Positions 23,272-31,391 of a DNA stretch of 42,900 nt are shown here, piece after piece. This stretch comes from Pseudomonadota bacterium (GTDB lineage: Bacteria; Vulcanimicrobiota; Vulcanimicrobiia; Eremiobacterales; Eremiobacteraceae), in NCBI GenBank assembly GCA_021325335.1, contig JAJPHJ010000131.1:1-42900 (forward strand), written 5' to 3'. A model generated the notes under the pieces. It was not told where the DNA came from and made no database searches. It worked only from the letters and a program-made list of their open reading frames with translations. Numbering within the stretch: position 1 is the stretch's first letter; each line of letters starts with the position of its first letter. The position numbers and the translations under genes are program-made.

Positions 23272-26200
23272 TTATATGGTGAACTGCATGTATACGCGCC
23301 AGGTCCGGCCGGGCGCGTACAACTCCTGGTACGGCAGCCAGAACTGATCGTAGTGACTCTGATCGCGCGCGCCCTGGAAATAAAACGCGTTCGTCGAACC
23401 GTCAGAGTTGAACGGGTAGCCGCTTGGATATTGGCCGGTTTGCACGCCGCCGTATCCGGTCGCCAAGGGCTGCCAGTCGTTGTTGATCGTGGGCTCCGCC
23501 CGGTAGTTGTCGAAGAGATTGCTGACGTATGCGCCGAGCGTCACCCCGCCGCGCGTGTACTGCACGTTGAGATCCGTGTACAAACGGGCCTTGGTGAACG
23601 CTTGGCCCGCAAGTGCTGGTTCGCTATAGCCGCGGCACGCGAAGTCTCTGGGGTTGTAGTAGTTCCCGGGGAATGCCGGGTCTACGTAACAGGTTGCGTT
23701 GTAGGATTGGTTGGGCAGTCCCGGTCCCGCGTACGGTGTCGCAACGCCCAGGTTGCCGGTCGGGATCTGCGAGAGCACGTCATTGATGAAGCCGATCGCC
23801 GTCTGCCCGACGCCGAACGGCACGCCCGAGTCGAACGAGAAGATGGGGTTGAACTGCCAGCCGCCATGCTTGTACTGTATCCCCGACTCCGCGGAGAACG
23901 GCGGCAGATAGTATTGATGGAAAAGCGTGCCGCTCTGGTAGAGGAATTGGGAGACGACCGGCAAGCTATCGGAACCCGCGACGGGCGGCGTGTTCGTCAG
24001 CTCGTTGATGTAGTTCATGGTCAAAAAACCGCTCCAACCGTTCGGCGGCGTCGGCGACGTGACCATCGCCTCGATGCCGAAGGTCTTCTGCACGCCCGTT
24101 TCGCGCACGGCGAACGAGCCAGCGTTTTGCTGGCCGGTCACCGGGTCCGGTGGCCCGGCGTTGAGCAAGGTGACCTGATACGTGTCGTATCCGCGCCGCC
24201 AATAGCCCGTCAGCTTCGAACCCCAGCCGTTTCGGAATTGATGCGTCCAGGCGAGGTCCCAGTTGCTGTAGGTGGCCGGAGCGCTGCCTCCGACGTCGGG
24301 CGCCGCGAACGATTGGTCGAACAGCCAGTACAGCGACTCTGCATAGTTGGGGCAGAAGAAAAAGTACCCCGGGATCCCGAGCGTGCCTGAGCCGGAGAAA
24401 TAGTTCCAAGGGTTTTGCGTGTACGCGCCGTTCGCGTTCTTGCCGGGTCCGTGCCAGCCGCTGCCGCAGGCTGGTCCAAGCGGGCTATAACCCGGATTGT
24501 CCTTCGCCGGGATCTGGAACAGAACCGGTGGGATGTCCGCGGCCCCGGTCGGCGTGCCTGCGGTCTGCGCGAAGAAAAAACTGATCGAGCGGCCGTAACT
24601 CGCGCGCACGCTGTTATTCTGGTCGAGGATGTAATCCGTGGCGATGCGCGGTTCCACGATGCGCGGTTGCAGGTAATCGTTCCCGAGCGTCGCGTAGCCG
24701 AGCCCCACGTCGGACGGGTTGCTCAAGTCTTTTGAGAACTGATTCCCGCCCCAGCGCAAGTTCTGACCGTCGATCCGCACTCCCCAATCGACAAGGAGCT
24801 TGGAATTCGGGGTCCATTGGTCGCGAAAGCCGATGCCGAACTGTTGGAAATCCGTCGTGCCGTAGGTGAAGCCCGTGCTGGGGACCTTCGGCAAGTGCCC
24901 ATGCCACAGCCCGTGCGCGAGCATGTACGAATAGAGGTAGCAGCTGCCCGGCCCTGCATCCATATTCTGGCCGAATCCATTGAAGATCGTCGGACCAATG
25001 CAAGGGTTTGTGCCGCTGACCGGCTGCCCGGGCATCTCCGGCAGATACCAGTCCTCGATGCGCGGCCCGTTCGGCAACGCACCAGCCGGAAATCCCGCCG
25101 TGGTCATGTTCGTCTCATCCTGCAAGCGGCCGGTGTACAGACCCACCCACGTGTTGCCGTACAGCATCTGATTCCAATACGGGAACGCGTTTTCAAACTT
25201 GCCGACGAGCGTCAGCGTGTGCTTGTCGCCAAGCTGCTTCGTCACTTGGCTTTGGAAGCCGACGCGGCGGCCGCCGACAATATTGTAGCCCGGGAAGAAC
25301 GAGCCCGTCGTCAGCGTTTGCGCCGCTCCCGTGATGTTCGATGGAAACGATCCACCCCAGTTATAGAAAAAGGTGTTCCATGCCGTCGTCGGGTTGACGT
25401 TCCACGTGTAGCCGAGCTTGAGCACGTTTTCCGGCCCGTAGATGTACTCTTCGGGCTGCGCGACTTTGGAGAACGTCTGGGGCGTGCCCATGTAGTACGG
25501 GATGATGCTCTGATACCAGGCTAGGCCAGGATCGATCCCATTATTGGGGTAGCCGCATAGGGTCGGGGTATTCGGACATTCGGGCCACATCGCCGCGCCG
25601 TTTGGATCGGTCTGGAACTGCTGGTACGAGAACGGGTCGTAGGGGTAGTAGTTGACATTGCCGAGGCCGCCGTACTCCGCCCACGCGCGATGATCCATGA
25701 ACCGCGCGAGGACTTGGAACTCCTGATTGTCGTTGTGGCCGAATTTGTAGAATGCGTTGTTCAACACGTCGTCATCGTAGCTGAACGATGTTCCCAAGTA
25801 CTGGCCTGCGTCGGACGCATCCCGTCCGTACGGAGCGATCTGAGGAGAGACGCGGCTCGAGCGGGTCGAGAAAAAATCGGAAAACCGGTTGTCCTTCGAC
25901 GCAATGCCGTACTGGAAGGCGAAGGAGTGGTCGTACCACGGTCCTCCTACGTCGAAGCTCGCAAACCCATCGCCCGGATAGGATCCGCGACCTGGCACGA
26001 TGTTGACCACACCAGCCCCGATACCGCCCTGGGTCGCATCGCCTGCGCCGCTCACCACTTGCATCGCGCCGTGGCCGCCGCCCACGCCGTTCAGATACGA
26101 GTCATCGCCATTCTCATCAAAGAAATTGCCGGAAAAATCGATGCCGTCGAATTGATAGCCGATCTCGACGCTCGCCGAGCCACGGATCGAGATCGCGTTC

Positions 26201-26763
26201 AAACTGCCGTTGACGGTCGGAATGACACCGGGCGCCGACATGACGAGCTGGTTATAGTTCGTGGAGCCGCGCTCGCCCAACGCCTGGTCGACGCGCGCGC
26301 CGACGAAGGTCGTCTCGTCCGTGGTCTGGGTGGGCTGAAACGCGGAAGCAGCGGAATGTCCGGTCACTCGAACCTTTCCGAGCGTCCGTGGCGAGGACAC
26401 GAGCTTGATGAGGCCGAGGCTTTGGGTTTCGTCGCCCAAAATGGTGATGCCGGAAAACGCTTGCGGCACGTATCCGTCTTTTGAGATGGCGACCGTGTAG
26501 GTGTCGGTCGGCAGCTGCAGGAGCGCGAAAAAACCGTGGCTGTCGGTGAAGGTGTGGTAGTTGCCCGAGCCGCCTGCTGCCGTGACCCGGGCCGCGACGA
26601 TCGGACTGGAGGACTGCGCGTCGACGACCGTGCCGCGTAGATTGCCGGTCACACCGCCGGCAGCATGCGCGATGCTGTAGTCACAGAAGAGCAGGCTGCC
26701 GCCCAGAAGCACCGCGAGAGCAAGCCGGAACCAGCGCGCCGTGACGGCCTTCATCGCTGCCAT
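23272..26763 (-). CDS. TonB-dependent receptor with carboxypeptidase-like N-terminal domain
   Basis: 1163 aa. Signal peptide (RLALAVLLGGSLLFCDYSIAHA), then a carboxypeptidase-regulatory-like domain (LRGTVVDAQSSSPIVAARVT ... FFALLQLPTDTYTVAISKDGY), then a plug domain from about residue 140 with NAISIRGSASVEIGYQFDGI, then a 22-strand-type barrel to the C terminus, ending in the aromatic-rich RTWRVYMQFTI. Such receptors import large substrates across the outer membrane using TonB energy, and this N-terminal domain is typical of OmpA/oar-like and SusC-like receptors. ATG 26763 has GGAGGG as SD. It sits between a permease gene and a lipoprotein gene on one strand, which suggests uptake of products released by the nearby secreted hydrolases (inference). 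Confidence 0.9.
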   Translation of the reverse strand: MAAMKAVTARWFRLALAVLLGGSLLFCDYSIAHAAGGVTGNLRGTVVDAQSSSPIVAARVTAAGGSGNYHTFTDSHGFFALLQLPTDTYTVAISKDGYVPQAFSGITILGDETQSLGLIKLVSSPRTLGKVRVTGHSAASAFQPTQTTDETTFVGARVDQALGERGSTNYNQLVMSAPGVIPTVNGSLNAISIRGSASVEIGYQFDGIDFSGNFFDENGDDSYLNGVGGGHGAMQVVSGAGDATQGGIGAGVVNIVPGRGSYPGDGFASFDVGGPWYDHSFAFQYGIASKDNRFSDFFSTRSSRVSPQIAPYGRDASDAGQYLGTSFSYDDDVLNNAFYKFGHNDNQEFQVLARFMDHRAWAEYGGLGNVNYYPYDPFSYQQFQTDPNGAAMWPECPNTPTLCGYPNNGIDPGLAWYQSIIPYYMGTPQTFSKVAQPEEYIYGPENVLKLGYTWNVNPTTAWNTFFYNWGGSFPSNITGAAQTLTTGSFFPGYNIVGGRRVGFQSQVTKQLGDKHTLTLVGKFENAFPYWNQMLYGNTWVGLYTGRLQDETNMTTAGFPAGALPNGPRIEDWYLPEMPGQPVSGTNPCIGPTIFNGFGQNMDAGPGSCYLYSYMLAHGLWHGHLPKVPSTGFTYGTTDFQQFGIGFRDQWTPNSKLLVDWGVRIDGQNLRWGGNQFSKDLSNPSDVGLGYATLGNDYLQPRIVEPRIATDYILDQNNSVRASYGRSISFFFAQTAGTPTGAADIPPVLFQIPAKDNPGYSPLGPACGSGWHGPGKNANGAYTQNPWNYFSGSGTLGIPGYFFFCPNYAESLYWLFDQSFAAPDVGGSAPATYSNWDLAWTHQFRNGWGSKLTGYWRRGYDTYQVTLLNAGPPDPVTGQQNAGSFAVRETGVQKTFGIEAMVTSPTPPNGWSGFLTMNYINELTNTPPVAGSDSLPVVSQFLYQSGTLFHQYYLPPFSAESGIQYKHGGWQFNPIFSFDSGVPFGVGQTAIGFINDVLSQIPTGNLGVATPYAGPGLPNQSYNATCYVDPAFPGNYYNPRDFACRGYSEPALAGQAFTKARLYTDLNVQYTRGGVTLGAYVSNLFDNYRAEPTINNDWQPLATGYGGVQTGQYPSGYPFNSDGSTNAFYFQGARDQSHYDQFWLPYQELYAPGRTWRVYMQFTI

Positions 26764-26854
26764 GATGACCCTCCGATCGCGCGACGGAAAACGTCACGCC
26801 CAAGCGATCACGAAGTCTCGCTCGTGCGCGTCAATTCCAAGCCCGGGCGCGCGT

Positions 26855-28282
26855 TTACCTCTTGGGGCTTGCCGCTCTTCCGCTCTCCGTGAATGGCCAC
26901 GCGCGCATCCGGCTCGCCCGCCACAAGAACACGGCCAAGCCGACAAGCAAGCTGATGAGTCCGAAGGCGATCGCGACCGTCCCCGCGCTCGCGAAAATGA
27001 AGATCCAGCCGGCGAGCGCGATGAGGGCCGGCACCGGGAACAGCCACATGCGGTACGGCGCGCGAACGCCGCGAGCGCGAATGACCCCGAGCGCGACGAT
27101 CTGCGCCACCGGCTGGATCAAGACAATCCCAGTCGTGAGCGCATTGATCAGCTGGTCGAGCGGGAAGAGACAGCCGACGAGCGAGAGCAATCCCATGATG
27201 ACGAGAGCCACGTCGGGGAAACGCAGCTTCGGATGCACGTGCGCGAATGGCTTGAGGAAGAGGCCGTCCGCCGCCGCTGCGAACGGAACCCGCGAGTACC
27301 CCAGAAGGTTGCCGTACACCGACGCAAACGCGGTCAGCAGGATGAGAATCGTCACGCCGATCGCGGCCGCACCGCCGAACGCCCGCTCAACAACCGCGGA
27401 GGCGACGTGCTGGCCGAGAGGCGGCAAGGACCCGTCGGCACGCGGGATGACGGCCTGCCAATGGATCGCGCCGAGGATGCCGAGCTGCATGGCGACGTAC
27501 AGGGCGGCGACGAGCAGGATCGAGATGACGATGGAACGCGGCACGGTGCGGGCTGGATCGATCACTTCGCCGCCGATGCAGCTGGATTGGTTGTAGCCGA
27601 GATAGTCGTACATCGCGATGATCAGAGCTTGCCCGAGTCCCGCGCGCAAGCCGAGCCAAATCGAATCGTGGGCCGGAAGCGTGAGCGCCTGCGACGGGGA
27701 GAAATGGACGTAGGATGAGACGATGACGCACAGGAGCGTGAGCACCGAGGCGAACGCAAGCAAAATACCGATCTTCGCGACCGACGCGATACCCCGGTAC
27801 AAGGCGATGAGGGTGACGATGCCGACGCCGATGGCAAGCGCTTTCAGGCCCCATGCGGAACCCGCGATGCCGGGGAACAAGTACCCGGCGTAGTTGGCAA
27901 ACCCGATGTATCCTGTCGCCTGGTTGATCGGCGCGACGAAGATCGTCTGCCAGACGAACAAGAAAGCGAGCAGCTGCCCGAAGCGCTCCTTGCCGAAGAT
28001 CTCCCGCAAATAGCCGTACGTACCACCCGATCCCGGGAACAACGAGCCCAGCTCCGCCCATACGAGCCCGTCGCATAACGCGAGCAGCGCGCCAAGCACC
28101 CAGCCGACGAGCGAAAGCGGGCCGTGCAGGGCACCCAAGACGAGCGGGATCGTGATCAGCGGGCCGATCCCGATCATCGAGATGGCGTTGATGGCAACCG
28201 CGCCCAGCAAGCCGACCCCGCGCACCAGAGGCGCGTCGCGTCTGATGATCTCGGCTTCCAGCGCCTCGACGTCCGTGGTCAT
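26855..28282 (-). CDS. APC-family amino acid permease
   Basis: 475 aa, about 12 membrane helices. The N-terminal signature VGLLGAVAINAISMIGIGPL and SLFPGSGGTYGYLREIFG are those of APC-superfamily transporters; MYDYLGYNQSSCIGGEVIDPARTVPRSIV is the conserved mid-protein loop. It moves amino acids or related amines across the inner membrane with protons. ATG 28282 overlaps the upstream SIS gene stop as ATGA, tightly coupling the pair. The pairing of an APC permease with a SIS deglycase-like protein recalls FrlA/FrlB for fructoselysine, so an Amadori-type substrate is one hypothesis. Confidence 0.88.
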   Translation of the reverse strand: MTTDVEALEAEIIRRDAPLVRGVGLLGAVAINAISMIGIGPLITIPLVLGALHGPLSLVGWVLGALLALCDGLVWAELGSLFPGSGGTYGYLREIFGKERFGQLLAFLFVWQTIFVAPINQATGYIGFANYAGYLFPGIAGSAWGLKALAIGVGIVTLIALYRGIASVAKIGILLAFASVLTLLCVIVSSYVHFSPSQALTLPAHDSIWLGLRAGLGQALIIAMYDYLGYNQSSCIGGEVIDPARTVPRSIVISILLVAALYVAMQLGILGAIHWQAVIPRADGSLPPLGQHVASAVVERAFGGAAAIGVTILILLTAFASVYGNLLGYSRVPFAAAADGLFLKPFAHVHPKLRFPDVALVIMGLLSLVGCLFPLDQLINALTTGIVLIQPVAQIVALGVIRARGVRAPYRMWLFPVPALIALAGWIFIFASAGTVAIAFGLISLLVGLAVFLWRASRMRAWPFTESGRAASPKR

Positions 28283-29292
28283 TCGTTGACCAACGCTTTG
28301 GTCAGCCCGCGCGGAGCGTCGCAATCGATGCCTTTCGCGCGCGCGGCGAAGAGCGCGAGCAATTGACCGGTCACAAGCCACCCGAGCGTGTTGTACGATG
28401 CGACGACGTCCGGACCCAAGGTCGCCGCTCCGGGGATCTCGCATGCCCCGATCTCGTAGCGGAGCGCTTCGGATCGTTCGAGTTCGTGGAGCGGCCGCGC
28501 CACCACGGCCAGCGCATCCGCGTCCGCGATGCCGAACACGGTGAACGACGCATCGACCATCGATACGCTGCCATGGCGGAACTCTCCGGCGGAAAAAGCC
28601 TCCGCATGCAGGTAGCTCGCCTCCTTGAGCTTGAGCGCGACCTCCCGCGCGACGGGCAAGCCGTAGTCCGATCCCAAGACCGCGACGTGCTGCCGCTGCG
28701 CCGCGTGCACGGCTGCGGCCTGCACGGCCTGTGGCCCGCTTCCGCCGAGCCACTCCTCCACCTCGCCGGCCGCCTGTCGCAGCGTCTGTGCGCCGCGGCC
28801 CGCATCGCCACCCACGAGCGAGGCTGCCCACAGCAGGACCGCGGCGCATGCGCTCACGCTCTTGCTCGCAGGCACGGCCAGCTCCGGGCCGGCGTCGATA
28901 TCGATGACGAGATCGGCTCTCTCTGCAAGCGGCGATCGCGCGCTGTTGGTCAGCGCGATGACCTTGCGCGGATGCAGCACTTCGAGTGCGCTCAGCACAT
29001 CCGTCGAGCGCCCGCTCTGCGACACTGCCACCACCAGCTTGCGCTCGTACGCCGCGTGGTCCAAATGACATTCGGTCGCGGCCAGCGCGTGCGCCGAGAC
29101 CCGGCGGCGGCGGAAAGCGAGCGCGCCTAATTGCGCCACGAAGAGCGAGCTGCCGCTGCCGAGCAAGACGACCTCGCCCGCGATCTCGGCGGCGAGGGTT
29201 GATGCCGCCGCAGAATTCGCAAGCCGTTCCCACACCGCCGGCTGCTCGCGGATTTCGCGCTCGAAGCTAGCGCCGAGCGTGCGTGCGCTCAT
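28279..29292 (-). CDS. SIS-domain protein, GlmS-isomerase / deglycase-like
   Basis: 337 aa with two SIS (sugar isomerase) domains. The start at ATG 29292 gives the family's typical opening, FEREIREQPAVWERL. The first SIS contains VVLLGSGSSLFVAQLGALAF and VVAVSQSGRSTDVLSALE. The second contains VAVLGSDYGLPVAREVALKLKEASY, LHAEAFSAGEFRHGSVSMVD, and a C-terminal tail with KGIDCDAPRGLTKALVNE, where GlmS-type enzymes keep the catalytic lysine region. There is no glutaminase domain, so it is an isomerase or deglycase acting on a phosphorylated amino sugar or fructosamine. It is translationally coupled to the APC permease. Confidence 0.85.
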   Translation of the reverse strand: MSARTLGASFEREIREQPAVWERLANSAAASTLAAEIAGEVVLLGSGSSLFVAQLGALAFRRRRVSAHALAATECHLDHAAYERKLVVAVSQSGRSTDVLSALEVLHPRKVIALTNSARSPLAERADLVIDIDAGPELAVPASKSVSACAAVLLWAASLVGGDAGRGAQTLRQAAGEVEEWLGGSGPQAVQAAAVHAAQRQHVAVLGSDYGLPVAREVALKLKEASYLHAEAFSAGEFRHGSVSMVDASFTVFGIADADALAVVARPLHELERSEALRYEIGACEIPGAATLGPDVVASYNTLGWLVTGQLLALFAARAKGIDCDAPRGLTKALVNE

Positions 29293-29348
29293 CTCGCGAA
29301 CGAGCGTTCGCACCACTGCGATAGCCGACCTTTGCGCAAGGCTCTGCC

Positions 29349-30227
29349 ATGCTTTGTGCAAACTCGTCCTCGATGGCCGAGACCGGCATCTTGCTGCTGC
29401 AATGTCCGGACCGAAAAGGCGTCGTCGCTGCCGTGACGACGTTCCTTTATGAGCGCGGCGGCAACATCGTCCACGCGGACGAGCATCAGGATCAACAGGT
29501 CAAGCAGTACTTCCTGCGGTTGGAATGGGATCTCACCGATCTCAGTTGCTCTCTTGCGCGCTTCACGGATGATTTCGCCTCGCTGGCGCGGGAGTTCGGG
29601 ATGGCGTGGAACGTCACGCGTTCCTCCGCGCGACCCAACGTCGCAATCTTCGTCTCGAAGTCAGGCCACTGTCTTGCCGATCTGCTGTTCCGCCATCAGA
29701 CCGGCGAACTGCCATGCCGCATTCCTCTCGTGATCGGCAATCACGAGGATCTGCGCAGGCTCTCCGAATTCTACGGGATTCCGTTCCACTTCGTCCCGAC
29801 GGACGCAGAGGGCAAGGCCACAGCCGAAGCCACGCAACGCGAGCTTCTCACCGAGCACGCCGTCGAGCTCGTGGTCCTGGCGCGGTACATGCAAGTGCTT
29901 TCAGACCAGTTCGTCGCGGCGTACCCGAACCGCATGATCAACGTGCACCACTCGTTCTTGCCGGCGTTCATCGGCGCGCGGCCGTACCACCGTTCGTACG
30001 AGCGTGGCGTCAAGCTCATCGGCGCGACGAGCCACTACGTGACCAAGGTCCTCGACGAAGGGCCGATCATCGAGCAAGACATCGTCCGGATCAGCCATCG
30101 CGATACGCTTGCCGACATGATCCGCAAAGGCGGCGACGCGGAACGCGCGGTGCTTACCCGCGCGGTCCTGTGGCACGTGCAGAACAGAATTCTCGTCTAC
30201 GGGAATAAGACGATCGTCTTTTCTTAG
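29349..30227 (+). CDS. purU: formyltetrahydrofolate deformylase
   Basis: 292 aa. PurU hydrolyses 10-formyl-THF to THF and formate, balancing one-carbon pools. An N-terminal ACT domain (LLLQCPDRKGVVAAVTTFLY, then GNIVHADEHQD) is followed by the formyltransferase-type hydrolase domain. The catalytic triad regions are all present: Asn in VIGNHEDLR, His in INVHHSFLPAFIG, Asp in KVLDEGPIIEQDI. ATG 29349 has AAGG upstream; ATG 29373 is an alternative. The gene is divergent from the SIS gene across a short gap and converges on the NlpC/P60 gene, their ends overlapping by 4 bp. Confidence 0.95.
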   Translation: MLCANSSSMAETGILLLQCPDRKGVVAAVTTFLYERGGNIVHADEHQDQQVKQYFLRLEWDLTDLSCSLARFTDDFASLAREFGMAWNVTRSSARPNVAIFVSKSGHCLADLLFRHQTGELPCRIPLVIGNHEDLRRLSEFYGIPFHFVPTDAEGKATAEATQRELLTEHAVELVVLARYMQVLSDQFVAAYPNRMINVHHSFLPAFIGARPYHRSYERGVKLIGATSHYVTKVLDEGPIIEQDIVRISHRDTLADMIRKGGDAERAVLTRAVLWHVQNRILVYGNKTIVFS

Positions 30228-31042
30228 ATGGTACGCCGGGCGCCGATGTAGCGGCTGGAATAGTAATCTTCGGAAAGGGAGTCCACGCGCACGCCGTCCG
30301 ATGCCGACGCGTGCACGAAGCGGCCGCCGCCGAGATAGATCCCCACGTGCGATGCCCCCTCCGCGTAGGTCTGGAAGAACACGAGATCGCCCGGCTGCAA
30401 GCGGCCGAACGCCACGTGCCGGCCCACTTCGAATTGGGCGTCGGCGGTGCGTGGCAGTTCGATGCCGTTATGCCGGAACACGGCTTGGACAAAACCCGAG
30501 CAGTCGACGCCGCTGAACGACTCGCCACCCCAAGAGTAGGGCACGCCGAGATACCGCAAGGCGGTTTTCGTGAGCTGCAGCTCCACGGCCACGAGGCGTT
30601 CTGCCGACGCTAACGAGGCGGCGAAGTTCGGCGGTGAAGCGCCCGCGTGCGTCGCGATCCATAGGGCTTGCAGCTCGGCTATTCGAGCCGCCGGATTGTG
30701 CGACGATGTGCGAGAGCGGCGACGATGCAATGCGACGATCCGGTGACGCGACGTTCGCGCGACTACGTGCCCTCGAGGCATATGGACGGCAACCGCGTGC
30801 TTTGCGTGTGCGGTCGCGGGAACCGCGACGCGCAAGACTTCCCCCAAACTGAGGACATCTGCGTCGGGCAAGTGGTTGAGGCGGACGATCTGAGCGACGC
30901 TCGTGTGGAAGCGTTGCGCGATGTCCGAAAGCGTGTCGCCTGAAGCGACGGTGTAGGTGCTGGGGCTTGCGAAGGTCGGCGTCGCGAGAGCCAGACCGAG
31001 ACACGACAAAAAACCAAACGAGGCGAGCGCTTTTCGCAGCAT
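30224..31042 (-). CDS. LysM-NlpC/P60 cell-wall hydrolase under a c-di-AMP riboswitch
   Basis: 272 aa. Signal peptide (LASFGFLSCLGLALATPTFA), a LysM peptidoglycan-binding motif (YTVASGDTLSDIAQRFHTSV, then LNHLPDADVLSLGEVLRV), a basic histidine-rich linker, then an NlpC/P60 peptidase domain. Its catalytic Cys is in SGVDCSGFVQAVF, and its His is in ASHVGIYLGGGRFVHA. It cuts peptide stems of peptidoglycan outside the cytoplasm. ATG 31042 has GAGAGGA just upstream; a TTG 12 bases earlier would take the SD into the coding region. The leader carries a ydaO-type riboswitch, so expression should drop when c-di-AMP is high. Confidence 0.92.
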   Translation of the reverse strand: MLRKALASFGFLSCLGLALATPTFASPSTYTVASGDTLSDIAQRFHTSVAQIVRLNHLPDADVLSLGEVLRVAVPATAHAKHAVAVHMPRGHVVARTSRHRIVALHRRRSRTSSHNPAARIAELQALWIATHAGASPPNFAASLASAERLVAVELQLTKTALRYLGVPYSWGGESFSGVDCSGFVQAVFRHNGIELPRTADAQFEVGRHVAFGRLQPGDLVFFQTYAEGASHVGIYLGGGRFVHASASDGVRVDSLSEDYYSSRYIGARRTI

Positions 31043-31055
31043 ATCCTCTCTCAAA

Positions 31056-31190
31056 TCGCCTACGGGGTTAGTTGACGGGTTAGCGCGGAAAGATCGCGCC
31101 TCTGCGGTCCTGCAGATTCACCCCAGTGACACCTGGGTCTCCCCCGCTCCCACTCGCTCCATACTGGCGCGCGTGGAACTCGGCTAGGTG
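31056..31190 (-). ncRNA. ydaO/yuaA c-di-AMP riboswitch
   Basis: The minus strand of the leader carries the conserved blocks of the c-di-AMP (ydaO) riboswitch in order: GGGAGCGGGGGAGACCC (31135-31151), then GGGGTGAATC (31115-31124), a CTGC-loop-GCAG hairpin, a GCGCG/CGCGC hairpin, then AACCCGTCAACTAACCCCG, continuing TAGGC (31058-31081). The 3' block ends 15 bases before the start codon of the LysM-NlpC/P60 gene, the class of gene this riboswitch most often controls. The 5' limit is uncertain; GCC at 31182-31184 can pair with the terminal GGC to close P1. I see no clear intrinsic terminator, so control may be at translation initiation. Confidence 0.88.
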
Positions 31191-31253
31191 TGTGCGAACC
31201 GGTCGAACCACCGGTCCCGCTGTGGTGCGGCCTTCGGCCGCGAGTACCTCCAA

Positions 31254-31259
31254 ATTATA
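31254..31259 (-). promoter_or_regulatory. -10 element of the riboswitch transcript
   Basis: A perfect TATAAT lies on the minus strand about 60 bp upstream of the aptamer; no good -35 sits 17 bp upstream (CGGTAA there). Transcription from here would give a leader of about 200 nt. Confidence 0.45.
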
Positions 31260-31391
31260 AGGACGGCAGCCGGCGCTTACCGTGCCGACCATCACGTCCA
31301 ACTCGCCCTGTGTTGGGACCTGGGACGAGCGAATCCTGCTCACGGCAGGCTGATTAAGGATACAGGCCTGCGTTTAGTAGCGGAAACGAGC

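Noticed and set aside
31080-31343. 87-codon minus-strand frame upstream of the NlpC/P60 gene
   Set aside because: It runs straight through the c-di-AMP riboswitch and its conserved blocks, which explains the sequence better than a protein does.
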